In this document: one piece after another, positions 1 to 7,753 of the stretch
Numbering within the stretch: the first letter of the stretch is position 1
Layout of the letters: each line of letters begins with the position of its first letter
NCBI GenBank assembly: GCA_963832895.1
Contig: CAWHVQ010000014.1
Span: 62,001-126,000 of the forward strand
From: JAMXLO01 sp963832895
Lineage (GTDB): Bacteria; Pseudomonadota; Alphaproteobacteria; Acetobacterales; Acetobacteraceae
DNA: 64,000 nt
Direction of reading: 5' to 3'
Notes under the pieces: model-generated
Seen by the model: the letters and a program-made list of their open reading frames with translations, nothing else
Told to the model about the DNA's origin: nothing
Databases searched by the model: none
Translations under genes and position numbers: made by a program

Positions 1-513
1 GCTGGGTGTGGGCGGGGCAGGCGGTGCCTCGGCGGCCGCCATGGTGGCGCTCGCCTTCGCGGTCCCAGATGGTGAAGGCGGTGGTGGCGGAGGCACGGTG
101 CCTCGGCCGAACAGGGCGGGCGATGCGCCGGGCACCGACGGATCGGCGATCGGTGCCTCGGCGGCGACGTGCTGCGCGTTGCTGCGATCAGCGATCAGCG
201 CGCTGGCGATGTTGTCGAGCGCCGCGCGGTCCGGCTGCGCCGGCTTCGGCGGCACAGTGGCCAGGTTGGGATACGGTTGGTCGGCACCGGGTGGCGGTGG
301 CCGTTCCTCGGCGATCTTGCCGCCTTCCAGGCCATGCCACCAACTCACCGGGTTTATCGATGAGGGAAACGAAGAGCATCCCGCCAGCGCCAGCACACAC
401 AGTGACGCGAACTGGCGGTAACGCAGGCCAGAGGTGCCGGATTCGAGGCCGCAACCAGCTTGAACCGCCCTTCCCGCGCCCCTAGGTTGCCCGCCACTGT
501 CGCTGCTCAGCAT
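1..513 (-). CDS. Proline-rich lipoprotein, partial at left edge
   Basis: The gene reads leftwards and is open to base 1, so the C-terminus lies outside the window. From the ATG at 513 there are 171 codons. Residues 35-46 form a lipoprotein signal ending in the lipobox LALAGC (Cys46), followed by an SSFP start of the mature chain and a region rich in Pro and Ala with GADQPYPNLATVPPKP. The part before the signal is unusually long (about 30 residues), so the true start may be further in, perhaps at a non-ATG codon. The mature sequence is the kind of linker seen between a lipid anchor and an OmpA-like or other periplasmic domain, but that domain is not visible here. Divergent from phaC. Confidence 0.6.
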   Translation of the reverse strand, partial: MLSSDSGGQPRGAGRAVQAGCGLESGTSGLRYRQFASLCVLALAGCSSFPSSINPVSWWHGLEGGKIAEERPPPPGADQPYPNLATVPPKPAQPDRAALDNIASALIADRSNAQHVAAEAPIADPSVPGASPALFGRGTVPPPPPPSPSGTAKASATMAAAEAPPAPPTPS

Positions 514-577
514 CGTCGAATCCGCTCCACGCCGTGCCTTGATGTAGCTGGTGGTGGTGCCGACGGAAAGGACGCGT

Positions 578-2377
578 ATGGCCGACGAGACCAAGACCGA
601 AACCACTGGGTTCAAGCTGCCCGACCCGGCGGAGATCGGTCGTTCGATGGCCGACATCGCCGAGCGCTCGCAGCGCATCGTCGGCGAATGGCTGAAACGC
701 CAGGCGAACGAGGAGCATGCGCCCGACCCGCTGAACATCGCCAGCGCCTTCATGGAGATGACCGCGCGGCTGATCGCCAACCCAGCCAGGCTCGTCGCCG
801 CCCAGCTCGGCTTCTGGCAGGACTACATGACCCTCTGGCAGAACACCGCGCGCCGCATCATGGGCGGGGAGACCGAGCCGGTGATCGCCGCACCGTCCAC
901 GGATCGGCGCTTCAAGGACGACGCCTGGCGGGAGAATGAGGTCTTCGACTTCATCAAGCAGTCGTATCTGTTGTCGGCGCGTTATGTGCAGGATGTGGTG
1001 AAGCAGGTCGACGGGCTCGACCCGAAGACCGCACAGAAGGTGGACTTCTACGCGCGGCAATTCGTCGATGCGATGAGCCCGTCGAACTTCCTGCTGACCA
1101 ATCCTGAGGTGCTGCGCAAGACCGCCGAGACCGGCGGCGAGAACCTGCTGCGGGGCCTCAACAACCTGCTGAGCGATCTTGAGCAGGGCAAAGGCAAGCT
1201 CCGCATCAAGATGACCGACATGGCGGCCTTCAAGTTGGGTGAGAATATCGGTGTCTCGCCAGGCAAGGTGGTGTTCCAGAACGACCTGATGCAGCTCATC
1301 CAGTACACGCCAAGTACTGACAAGGTACTGAAGCGACCGCTACTGATCGCACCGCCATGGATCAACAAGTTCTACATTCTGGATCTGCGGCCGCGGAACA
1401 GTTTTGTCCGTTGGGCGGTGTCGCAGGGCCATACCGTCTTCATGATCTCCTGGGTGAACCCCGACGAGAAGCTCGCCGAGAAGGGCTTCGAGGACTACAT
1501 GATGGATGGGTATCTCGCGGCACTCGATGCGATCGAGCGCGCGACGGGTGAGCGCGAGGTGAATGCGATCGGCTACTGTCTCGGCGGCACGTTGCTCGCA
1601 AGCACGCTCGCCTACATGGCGACCAAGAAGGACAACCGGATCAAGTCGGCGACCTTCTTCGTCACCATGATGGACTTCTCCGAAGCCGGCGAGCTTGGCG
1701 TGTTCATCGACGAGGAGCAGTTGAACGCACTCGAGGAGAAGATGAACAAGCGCGGCTACCTCGAAGGCTCCGAGATGGCCACGACATTCAACATGCTGCG
1801 CGCGAACGACCTGATCTGGTCGTTCGTGGTGAACAACTATTTGCTGGGGAACGATCCGTTCCCGTTCGACCTGCTGTACTGGAACGCGGATTCGACGCGT
1901 ATGCCGGCACGGATGCACAGCTTCTACCTGCGCAAGATGTATCAGGAGAATCTGCTGGCGGCGCCGAACGGGATCACCTTGGCGGGCGTGCCGATCGATC
2001 TACGCAAGATCAAGACACCGGCGTATTTCCTGTCGACGCGCGAGGATCATATCGCGCCGTGGAAATCGACCTATCGCGGCACGCAGCTGCTGAGCGGTCC
2101 GAAGCGGTTCGTGCTGGCGGCGTCGGGCCATATCGCCGGCGTGGTCAACCCGCCGGACGGCGGGAAGTACAGTCACTGGATCAATCCCGATCTGCCGGCT
2201 GATCCGGAAGAGTGGTTCAAGGGCGCGACCGAGATCGCCGGTTCCTGGTGGCCGGACTGGCACCGCTGGGTCACCGCACTCGGCAAGGAGCAGGTCCCTG
2301 CACGGACGCCAGGCGATAGCAAGCTGAACTCGATCGAGGACGCGCCCGGAAGCTACGTGCAGGTGCGGCTGAGCTGA
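578..2377 (+). CDS. phaC: Class I poly(3-hydroxyalkanoate) synthase PhaC
   Basis: This cytoplasmic enzyme polymerises (R)-3-hydroxyacyl-CoA into PHA storage granules. The start at 578 follows a GGAAAGGA site; it gives 599 residues, the usual class I length. The N-terminal PhaC domain is followed by an alpha/beta-hydrolase core. The lipase-like box GYCLGG carries the catalytic Cys334. The other members of the triad appear as Asp490 in TREDHIAP and His518 in SGHIAGVVNPP. An upstream in-frame GTG at 551 is possible but has no better ribosome site. No PhaR, phasin or depolymerase gene lies beside it. The gene ends 36 bases before the left end of the IS630 element. Confidence 0.95.
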   Translation: MADETKTETTGFKLPDPAEIGRSMADIAERSQRIVGEWLKRQANEEHAPDPLNIASAFMEMTARLIANPARLVAAQLGFWQDYMTLWQNTARRIMGGETEPVIAAPSTDRRFKDDAWRENEVFDFIKQSYLLSARYVQDVVKQVDGLDPKTAQKVDFYARQFVDAMSPSNFLLTNPEVLRKTAETGGENLLRGLNNLLSDLEQGKGKLRIKMTDMAAFKLGENIGVSPGKVVFQNDLMQLIQYTPSTDKVLKRPLLIAPPWINKFYILDLRPRNSFVRWAVSQGHTVFMISWVNPDEKLAEKGFEDYMMDGYLAALDAIERATGEREVNAIGYCLGGTLLASTLAYMATKKDNRIKSATFFVTMMDFSEAGELGVFIDEEQLNALEEKMNKRGYLEGSEMATTFNMLRANDLIWSFVVNNYLLGNDPFPFDLLYWNADSTRMPARMHSFYLRKMYQENLLAAPNGITLAGVPIDLRKIKTPAYFLSTREDHIAPWKSTYRGTQLLSGPKRFVLAASGHIAGVVNPPDGGKYSHWINPDLPADPEEWFKGATEIAGSWWPDWHRWVTALGKEQVPARTPGDSKLNSIEDAPGSYVQVRLS

Positions 2378-2413
2378 TCCACGCCTGACACAGCGATCCG
2401 CTGCTGAATAATA

Positions 2414-3575
2414 CCAATGTCCTCTGATCAGAACCTATGTGCCCAATCTCGCAGACCGATGGACATGATGGTCCACGGCTGATCGACGAGTTTGTTCCAG
2501 GCGTCGCAACAGTGGTCGAGAATATCGTCGTAGGAGAAGAACACGCGGTTGGAGAGCCAGTTGTCGCGGACGAATTGCCAGATGTTCTCGACCGGGTTGA
2601 GTTCGGGGCACTTCGCGGGCAGTGGCACGAGCGTGATGTTGGGCGGTATGGCGAGCTGGTGCGACAGGTGCCATCCCGCCTGGTCAAGGAGCAGTACGGC
2701 GTGGCAGCGAGGCGCGACGGCTGTGGCGATCTCGGCCAGGTGCAGGTTCATCGCCTCGGTATTGCATCGGGGCAGCACGAGCGCTGCCCCCTTGCCGAGC
2801 GCGGGACAGATGGCGCCGAAGATGTAGGTGGAAGCGGTGCGCTGATCGGACGGCGCGGCTGGCCGTGTTCCACGTCTGGCCCAGCGACGGGTGAGCTTGT
2901 TCTTCTGTCCGATCCTGGCTTCATCGGCGAACCAGACCTCTATCGCGGCAGGATCGACACCCTTGTCCTGCGCGATCTCGCCCAGGATGGCGGGGAAACT
3001 TTTTTAAAATGCTCGATCGCTCCCGCCGCCTGAGCGTGATGGCGCGGCCGCGCGGTGAGCTTGCGGTAGCCCAGCGCGCGCAGTTCGCGGCTCACCGTCT
3101 GCCGCGCGACAGCGACACGGAACTCCTCCCACAACCACTGGCAGAGATCGATCAGTCGCCAGCGCACGACACCATGAATGGCGGGTATCGGACCGCTTTC
3201 GATGGCTGCCGCCAGTGCTGTGCGGTGTTCCGCGTTCAACCGGGGCGTTGGACCAGGAGCCTTGCGATCAATCATCCCCTCCGGCCCCTCGGCGTTGAAC
3301 CGCAGCACCCAGTCGCGGATGATCTGCAGACCGACACCGCCGACGCGGGCGGCTTCGCTACGACTGCCGCCATCGTAGATCACCGCCAACGCCAACAATC
3401 GCCGTGCCTGATTTGCGTCCCGCGTATAACGCGCCACGTGACGCAGCGCAGAGCCCGTGAAGTCCGTGCGGAGTGCTACCGCTGCCGACATGGCCAACAT
3501 CCTGCTGTTCGCCATGGTGAATCACATCAGCCCCGCGTCGGGGAAGTCCTTTGAGTCAGCACCCGCGGGCCTTGG
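2414..3575 (-). mobile_element. IS630-family insertion sequence
   Basis: The element is bounded by imperfect inverted ends (CCAATGTCC on the left, CCAAGGCCC read from the right), each immediately flanked by TA, the target dinucleotide that IS630 elements duplicate. The span of about 1.16 kb matches the family. It contains one transposase gene filling nearly the whole length. The end points are my inference from aligning the two ends by eye; the outer flanks on both sides read ATACCAA. It lies between phaC and a detoxification gene block, in a non-coding stretch, and breaks no gene that I can see. Confidence 0.7.
2428..3515 (-). CDS. IS630-type DDE transposase, split by a -1 shift
   Basis: The N-terminal part (3515 down to about 3000) carries the helix-turn-helix domain of IS630 transposases, with ARRLLALAVIYDGGSRSEAA and a Pro-rich linker. 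The C-terminal part continues one base back in another frame and holds the DDE catalytic residues: Asp in WFADEARIG, Asp in VLLLDQAGWH, and Glu in ELNPVENIW. The frames meet at TTTAAAAAAG (plus-strand 2999-3008 region), an A6G slippery run of the kind used for programmed -1 frameshifting. Read as one fusion the product is about 362 residues, normal for IS630. It could instead be a dead copy with a single-base deletion. Confidence 0.85.
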
Positions 3576-3592
3576 TATAAGTCAACCGAGTT

Positions 3593-3609
3593 GGGCACGG
3601 GTCGTGCCC
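3593..3609. terminator. Small hairpin outside the IS right end
   Basis: GGGCACG (3593-3599) and CGTGCCC (3603-3609) form a perfect 7-bp stem with a 3-base loop. It is followed by a pyrimidine-rich stretch on the plus strand. It lies in the 179-base gap between the IS630 element and the GFA gene, which otherwise shows nothing I can identify. It might end leftward transcription of the GFA gene; there is no T-run. Confidence 0.3.
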
Positions 3610-3754
3610 CTTCGTCTCCCACGTCTTTGTTGACTGCATGAAAGCCCGGCGCAGATGCCGTCAGCCATCATCTGGGCCGCGTCCGCCGCCTCCATCCTCG
3701 CCAAGCTTGCAAAAACTGCCTGTAGCGTCCGAATGAGAGCACCAGGGACCGAAA

Positions 3755-4204
3755 CTACCTGTTGAGCCCTTGCTTCGGATTGTAGTCCGTTGGAGGCACC
3801 ATACCGGCACCCTCGCTCCAGGTTTCGAACCGTGGCGTCTCGTTATCAAGGTTGTTCAGCCACAGCATCGTGCTTTCCGTATAGCAGTGGAAATTGGGTT
3901 TGAAGTCGAACGGCTCGTCAAGTGTGCCCACCAGCACTGCGATGCGCTGAACTTGCGGGCGTTGGAAGAAGATCGGAGAGCCACAATCCCCGCAGAAGTG
4001 TCGCACGGAATCTGATGAAGTCTGGATAGTCTTTGTGGTGCCCTTCGTCACCTCGACGCTCTCGGGCGGCACAAACGCCAAAGCCATAAAGGGCCCGCCG
4101 GATGCTTTCTGGCACATCCTGCAGTGACAGATTACCTGAAAAATCGGAGCACCAGACACGGAATATCGTAATAAGCCACAGAGGCAGCCGCCGGTCATTG
4201 CCAT
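3755..4204 (-). CDS. GFA-family zinc protein (glutathione-dependent formaldehyde-activating type)
   Basis: This 149-residue protein has the full GFA/CENP-V fold signature: CLC (Cys7, Cys9), CHCRMC (Cys26, Cys28, Cys31) and CGDCGSP (Cys71, Cys74), which bind structural and catalytic zinc. Family members range from S-(hydroxymethyl)glutathione synthase to proteins of unknown substrate, so the precise reaction is not established. The start at 4204 is chosen for the GGGGAGAAG ribosome site; upstream codons exist to 4315 but do not resemble the family. The GST gene nearby is consistent with a glutathione-linked detoxification role, which is inference. Confidence 0.85.
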   Translation of the reverse strand: MAMTGGCLCGLLRYSVSGAPIFQVICHCRMCQKASGGPFMALAFVPPESVEVTKGTTKTIQTSSDSVRHFCGDCGSPIFFQRPQVQRIAVLVGTLDEPFDFKPNFHCYTESTMLWLNNLDNETPRFETWSEGAGMVPPTDYNPKQGLNR

Positions 4205-4335
4205 CTGCACTTCTCCCCGTTGAACCAAGGGTTCGACAATAGAGGCATTATCAGCGGGTATGGCAAGCCACTCCCTTCTCGGAACACTTAAAGCCCGCAG
4301 CAGGCGCCGAATCATGAGCGGCCGCTCCGCCCGAT

Positions 4336-4350
4336 CAGTCCTTCGGACTG
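4336..4350. terminator. Hairpin downstream of the HTH regulator
   Basis: CAGTCC (4336-4341) and GGACTG (4345-4350) pair perfectly around a TTC loop. On the minus strand the hairpin begins about 30 bases after the stop codon of the regulator at 4381, as expected for a terminator of that leftward transcript, but there is no clear T-run. Confidence 0.35.
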
Positions 4351-4380
4351 GGTATCAAGCGACAGATTTTGTCCACTAGT

Positions 4381-5601
4381 CTAGTCGCTAGGCAGTGGAC
4401 CCGGGAGTAAAAGGATCGTCGGAAATCCCGTCACGGGTGTGGCCATCCAACGACGCGCTCGCCCGCGGCCGAATGACTGCACCTTCCCTGCTGCCGCAAG
4501 CGAATCGAGCGCCCGCTGCGCGGTGCGCGAGCTGGCTCCAAGCGCAATCGCCAGAGCCGAACTCGACCATGACTCGCCATCTGCGAGGAAGGCGAGCATC
4601 GCCGCATTCTGTTCTTCGACCAGCGGCGCCAATACGACGACCTCGCGTGCGCCGCGCGGCGTCAGCGCAAAGCCTCGCTTCGTCGCGCTCACGTCTGCCA
4701 GTGTCGGAAGCTCCGCGCGAAGCCGCCCGACTTCGACCCGCAACCGTGCGCGATGCGATTCATCGGCGTGCTTCGCCCGGAATGCGCCTGCGATGAGCGT
4801 GCTCCTCGGCACGTCTCCCGGCCAGGCTTCACCCAGCGCGCGTGCAAGCGCAAACAATACCGGTCGCGTCGCGAGCGAGACCACCCTGCGTGCGTCACGC
4901 ACGACATAACGGCACGCATCGACCACGAGCGCCTCCGATGCCAGTAGCGCTTCAACATCCTCGAGCAGCAGCAGTCGTTCATCGCCACGCGTGATCAGGC
5001 GCGCCGCTTGTGTGTTGAGGACGCGGGATGCGCTCTCGACTTCCGCCGTCAGCGCCGGGATATCTGCGTCGCGCGCGGCACGCTCGGCCCGAGCGAACGC
5101 CGCGCGCGCCGTCTTCGTCCGAAGGCGTCGTATCGCGATCCCCGCAACGACCAACTCGTGCGCGGCCCTAGACGCGGGCGGGAAGGGCGCGGGATCAAGC
5201 GCGCCGAGCCTAAGTTCGGCTTCGTCGAGCCGCCCGATCAGGAGCAGGCGACGCACCTCGAGAGTTCGGGCGTGCGCGGCATTTACCAGGTCGCCTTTCG
5301 CTTCGAGCGTCGTCCGGGCCGCGTCGAGCGCCTTCGGGGGAAAACCCAGGTCGCGCGAAACCAGTGCGATCTCGGCCGCGGCGACGACACACCTCGCGCG
5401 GGCCACCGCCTCTCTCGGACCGAACGCGCGCGCCGCACTCCGCAGGAGTGCCTTCGCCCGAACGAGATCGCCGAGTTGCGCCATCGCAATGCCTCGAAGC
5501 GCGAGCGCAGGCGGGTCGTCGCGCAACGCAACTCGTTTCAGTACGCCCAGAAGATCGCCCGCCGCGAGCGCACGCGCAGCGGCAGTGATCAGCGAGTCCA
5601 T
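4381..5601 (-). CDS. HTH regulator with TPR-like helical N-terminus
   Basis: The 406-residue protein is almost entirely alpha-helical and Ala/Arg-rich. Residues 1-230 look like degenerate TPR-like helical pairs. The middle (around 240-340) resembles a transcriptional regulatory domain with GDVPRSTLIAGAF. The C-terminus has a winged-helix-like segment (ALAIALGASSRTAQRALDSL followed by GKVQSFGRGRARRW), typical of DNA binding. ATG at 5601 is preferred over a TTG at 5646. It is transcribed away from the DUF899 gene with 86 bases between starts, the usual layout of a regulator and its target. I infer that it controls the DUF899-GST pair; effector and operator are unknown. Confidence 0.6.
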   Translation of the reverse strand: MDSLITAAARALAAGDLLGVLKRVALRDDPPALALRGIAMAQLGDLVRAKALLRSAARAFGPREAVARARCVVAAAEIALVSRDLGFPPKALDAARTTLEAKGDLVNAAHARTLEVRRLLLIGRLDEAELRLGALDPAPFPPASRAAHELVVAGIAIRRLRTKTARAAFARAERAARDADIPALTAEVESASRVLNTQAARLITRGDERLLLLEDVEALLASEALVVDACRYVVRDARRVVSLATRPVLFALARALGEAWPGDVPRSTLIAGAFRAKHADESHRARLRVEVGRLRAELPTLADVSATKRGFALTPRGAREVVVLAPLVEEQNAAMLAFLADGESWSSSALAIALGASSRTAQRALDSLAAAGKVQSFGRGRARRWMATPVTGFPTILLLPGPLPSD

Positions 5602-5687
5602 CGGAATCCCGCCACACTTGTCACTCCCACCTTCCAGTGCCGGCAACTAATTCAAGGGCACGAGCGATGAGGCCAACGGAGAGAACG

Positions 5688-6437
5688 ATGCAAGACTTCA
5701 TGAGAGATGAACTTGGAACCCCTAAGGTAGTCGATCGGAGCACCTTCCAGGCGGAACTGGACGCGTTGCGCGTTCGAGAGAAGGCCCACACAAGAGAAGG
5801 CGACGCCATCGCGGCCGGCCGCCGACGCTTGCCCATGGTCGAGGTGGATGGCGCGACACCGCTCATTGGCGTACACGGGGCGGTCACGCTGGTGGATGCA
5901 TTTGAAGGGCGCCGGATGCTCATCGCCTACTACTTCATGTGGCACACCGGCCACCCCGCGCCGCAGCAGTGCGAGGGGTGCACCTTGTATACATCCCAGG
6001 TCCGCGAGCTGTCCTTCATTCATTCCCGCGACGTCACCTACGCCACGTTCTGCCAGGGCCCGTTCGAAGAGAGCGTCCGGTACCGCGACTTCATGGGCTT
6101 TCAGATGCCCTGGTACTCGGCACCCCAGGACTCGCTCGACACTCTCTTGGTTGGACGCCGCGTGGGCATGATGCACATCGTCTGCTACCTGCGACAAGGA
6201 TCCAATGTGTTCGAGACCTATTGGACGACGAGGCGCGGCGTCGAGGTGCTGGGCAATAACTATGCGTTGCTCGACCTGACCGTCTACGGACGGCAGGAGA
6301 CGTGGGAGGACTCGCCGGCCGACTGGCCACAACGGCCGACAGGCAAGCACAATTACCGTATCGATGGACGCCCCATCACCCAGTGGCCTCGCCTGCAGGC
6401 TGGGTATTCCGACGATCTGGGAACCGGCAGGCGCTGA
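5688..6437 (+). CDS. DUF899 thioredoxin-like protein
   Basis: The 249-residue protein matches the DUF899 family: a thioredoxin-like fold with LPMVEVDGATPLIG near the N-terminus, YYFMWHTGHPAPQQCEGCT around the CxxC-equivalent site (a CEGC motif), and the family-typical C-terminal YALLDLTVYGRQETWEDSP. The biochemical role of the family is not settled; an oxidoreductase role is presumed from the fold. ATG 5688 follows a GGAGAG site; an in-frame ATG at 5667 is an alternative. It is followed 78 bases later by a GST gene and faces the HTH regulator, so all three probably form one regulated unit. Confidence 0.8.
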   Translation: MQDFMRDELGTPKVVDRSTFQAELDALRVREKAHTREGDAIAAGRRRLPMVEVDGATPLIGVHGAVTLVDAFEGRRMLIAYYFMWHTGHPAPQQCEGCTLYTSQVRELSFIHSRDVTYATFCQGPFEESVRYRDFMGFQMPWYSAPQDSLDTLLVGRRVGMMHIVCYLRQGSNVFETYWTTRRGVEVLGNNYALLDLTVYGRQETWEDSPADWPQRPTGKHNYRIDGRPITQWPRLQAGYSDDLGTGRR

Positions 6438-6515
6438 ACCGCACCGACCATTTCCTCAACCTTCGTCCAAATACCGCACCCGCGCTCGGTGAACCTCTCC
6501 GGGAAGAAACACCAA

Positions 6516-7196
6516 ATGAGACTTTTCGTCTTTCCACCGTCCGCGCGTGTGCTCGGCATAGTCGCGCTCAAAGACTACCTGAACATCGAATGCGAGATTG
6601 TACCCATCGATCTGAGTAAAGGCGACCAGCGCACGCCAGAGTACGTCGCGAGGAACCCAAATCGAAAGATGCCCATGCTTGAAGACGACGACTTCGTACT
6701 TTGGGAATCGAACGCAATCCTGTTCTATCTCGCGAACCACAAGCCGCAGAGCGGACTGTGGCCCTCCGACTTGCGGGAACAGGCTGACGTCCTGCGCTGG
6801 CTTGTCTGGGAAAGCGCCCACTGGGATGCGGAGTCTGTGGGGATGGTCGCCTATGAGACGACCTCCAAGGTCGTCCTGAGTCTCGGACCGTCCGATCCTT
6901 CGTTTGTCGAACGCGGCCAGCAGAATTTCGCGCGCTTCGCCACAGTGCTCAACGAATCGCTAAGGGGACGCGCCTGGCTGACAGGCGATGCCCTCACAAT
7001 TGCTGACTTTTCGATCGCCGGGCTGGTGCCGTCGGCAGATCGCATGCAGCTTCCGGTAAAGAGATATCCTGAGATCGCACTTTGGTACGCCGCGCTCGCC
7101 GCGTTGCCGGCATGGCGCCGCGCGCTCGAAGCGAAGGATGCATCAATGGCTGCATGGCAAGCCTCGCACGCCAGCAATCGAGCACATCAACGGTAA
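6516..7196 (+). CDS. Glutathione S-transferase
   Basis: The 226-residue protein has the two-domain GST plan. The N-terminal thioredoxin-like domain includes LFVFPPSARVLGIVALKDYL, the cis-Pro turn in NRKMPMLEDD and the glutathione-binding WESNAILFYLA. The helical C-terminal domain contains LTGDALTIADFSIAG, the N-capping box of GSTs. The start at 6516 follows GGGAAGA by 8 bases; a GTG at 6489 is less likely. It acts in the cytosol on unknown electrophiles. It lies downstream of the DUF899 gene in the same direction and is convergent with the next gene. Confidence 0.9.
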   Translation: MRLFVFPPSARVLGIVALKDYLNIECEIVPIDLSKGDQRTPEYVARNPNRKMPMLEDDDFVLWESNAILFYLANHKPQSGLWPSDLREQADVLRWLVWESAHWDAESVGMVAYETTSKVVLSLGPSDPSFVERGQQNFARFATVLNESLRGRAWLTGDALTIADFSIAGLVPSADRMQLPVKRYPEIALWYAALAALPAWRRALEAKDASMAAWQASHASNRAHQR

Positions 7197-7270
7197 ACCG
7201 CTGCTCAACCAGCAATGGGACTGCGCCCGGGCGGGACAATATGACGGTCGAGGCGCCGCCGCCCGGTAGC

Positions 7271-7696
7271 TCACTCCTGCGTCTTCACCGGCGTGTAGCG
7301 CGTCAGTTCACGTTCGTCGGCCTGCTGATCGACCCGTCGTGCCGCGGCGCGCCGGTGCTCTGCCTGAATGGTGGTCAGGGCGAGCTCCAATTGCTTGGTC
7401 CGCGCAATCGCCTCGCGCAACGCCTCACGCGCCGCGAGCTCGCTGCGGTCCAACTCCATCGCTCGCTGCCGCAGCTGCGCCCGACCGCGCGCGGCATGCA
7501 GGGTCCAGCCCTCCAACGAGGCACGCGCGTCGGGATCTGCCAGCGCCCGGTCGGCCTCACTCGCGGCGGTCGCATCATGGTGATTGAGCGCCGCCGCCGC
7601 ATCGGACGAGGCGCGTGCGATCTGGCCGAGATCGCCACGTCGCTCGTCCGCGCTCTGCTGCGCAAGCCGTACCAGTAAAGGGATACCCCGCCGCAT
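7271..7696 (-). CDS. Coiled-coil protein, probably FliJ-like
   Basis: This 141-residue protein is nearly all charged helix. It starts with LPLLVRLAQ-like hydrophobic spacing, continues through DERRGDLGQIARA, and ends with a heptad-rich stretch containing ARRVDQQADERELTR. Length, charge pattern and the DE near the C-terminus match FliJ, the coiled-coil partner of the export ATPase FliI. It sits at the edge of the flagellar locus but not beside fliI, where fliJ is usually found. FliJ is so divergent that the call is tentative; an unrelated coiled-coil protein is possible. Convergent with the GST gene. Confidence 0.45.
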   Translation of the reverse strand: MRRGIPLLVRLAQQSADERRGDLGQIARASSDAAAALNHHDATAASEADRALADPDARASLEGWTLHAARGRAQLRQRAMELDRSELAAREALREAIARTKQLELALTTIQAEHRRAAARRVDQQADERELTRYTPVKTQE

Positions 7697-7753
7697 CAGT
7701 CGTTCGCCCCGTTCTACGCAACAAGGCTAGCAACCATTGGTTGCCGCTCTGTT

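Noticed and set aside
2428..3515. Two separate transposase genes on the minus strand
   Set aside because: The N-terminal HTH part and the C-terminal DDE part match one IS630 protein and meet at an A6G run; they are best read as one gene.
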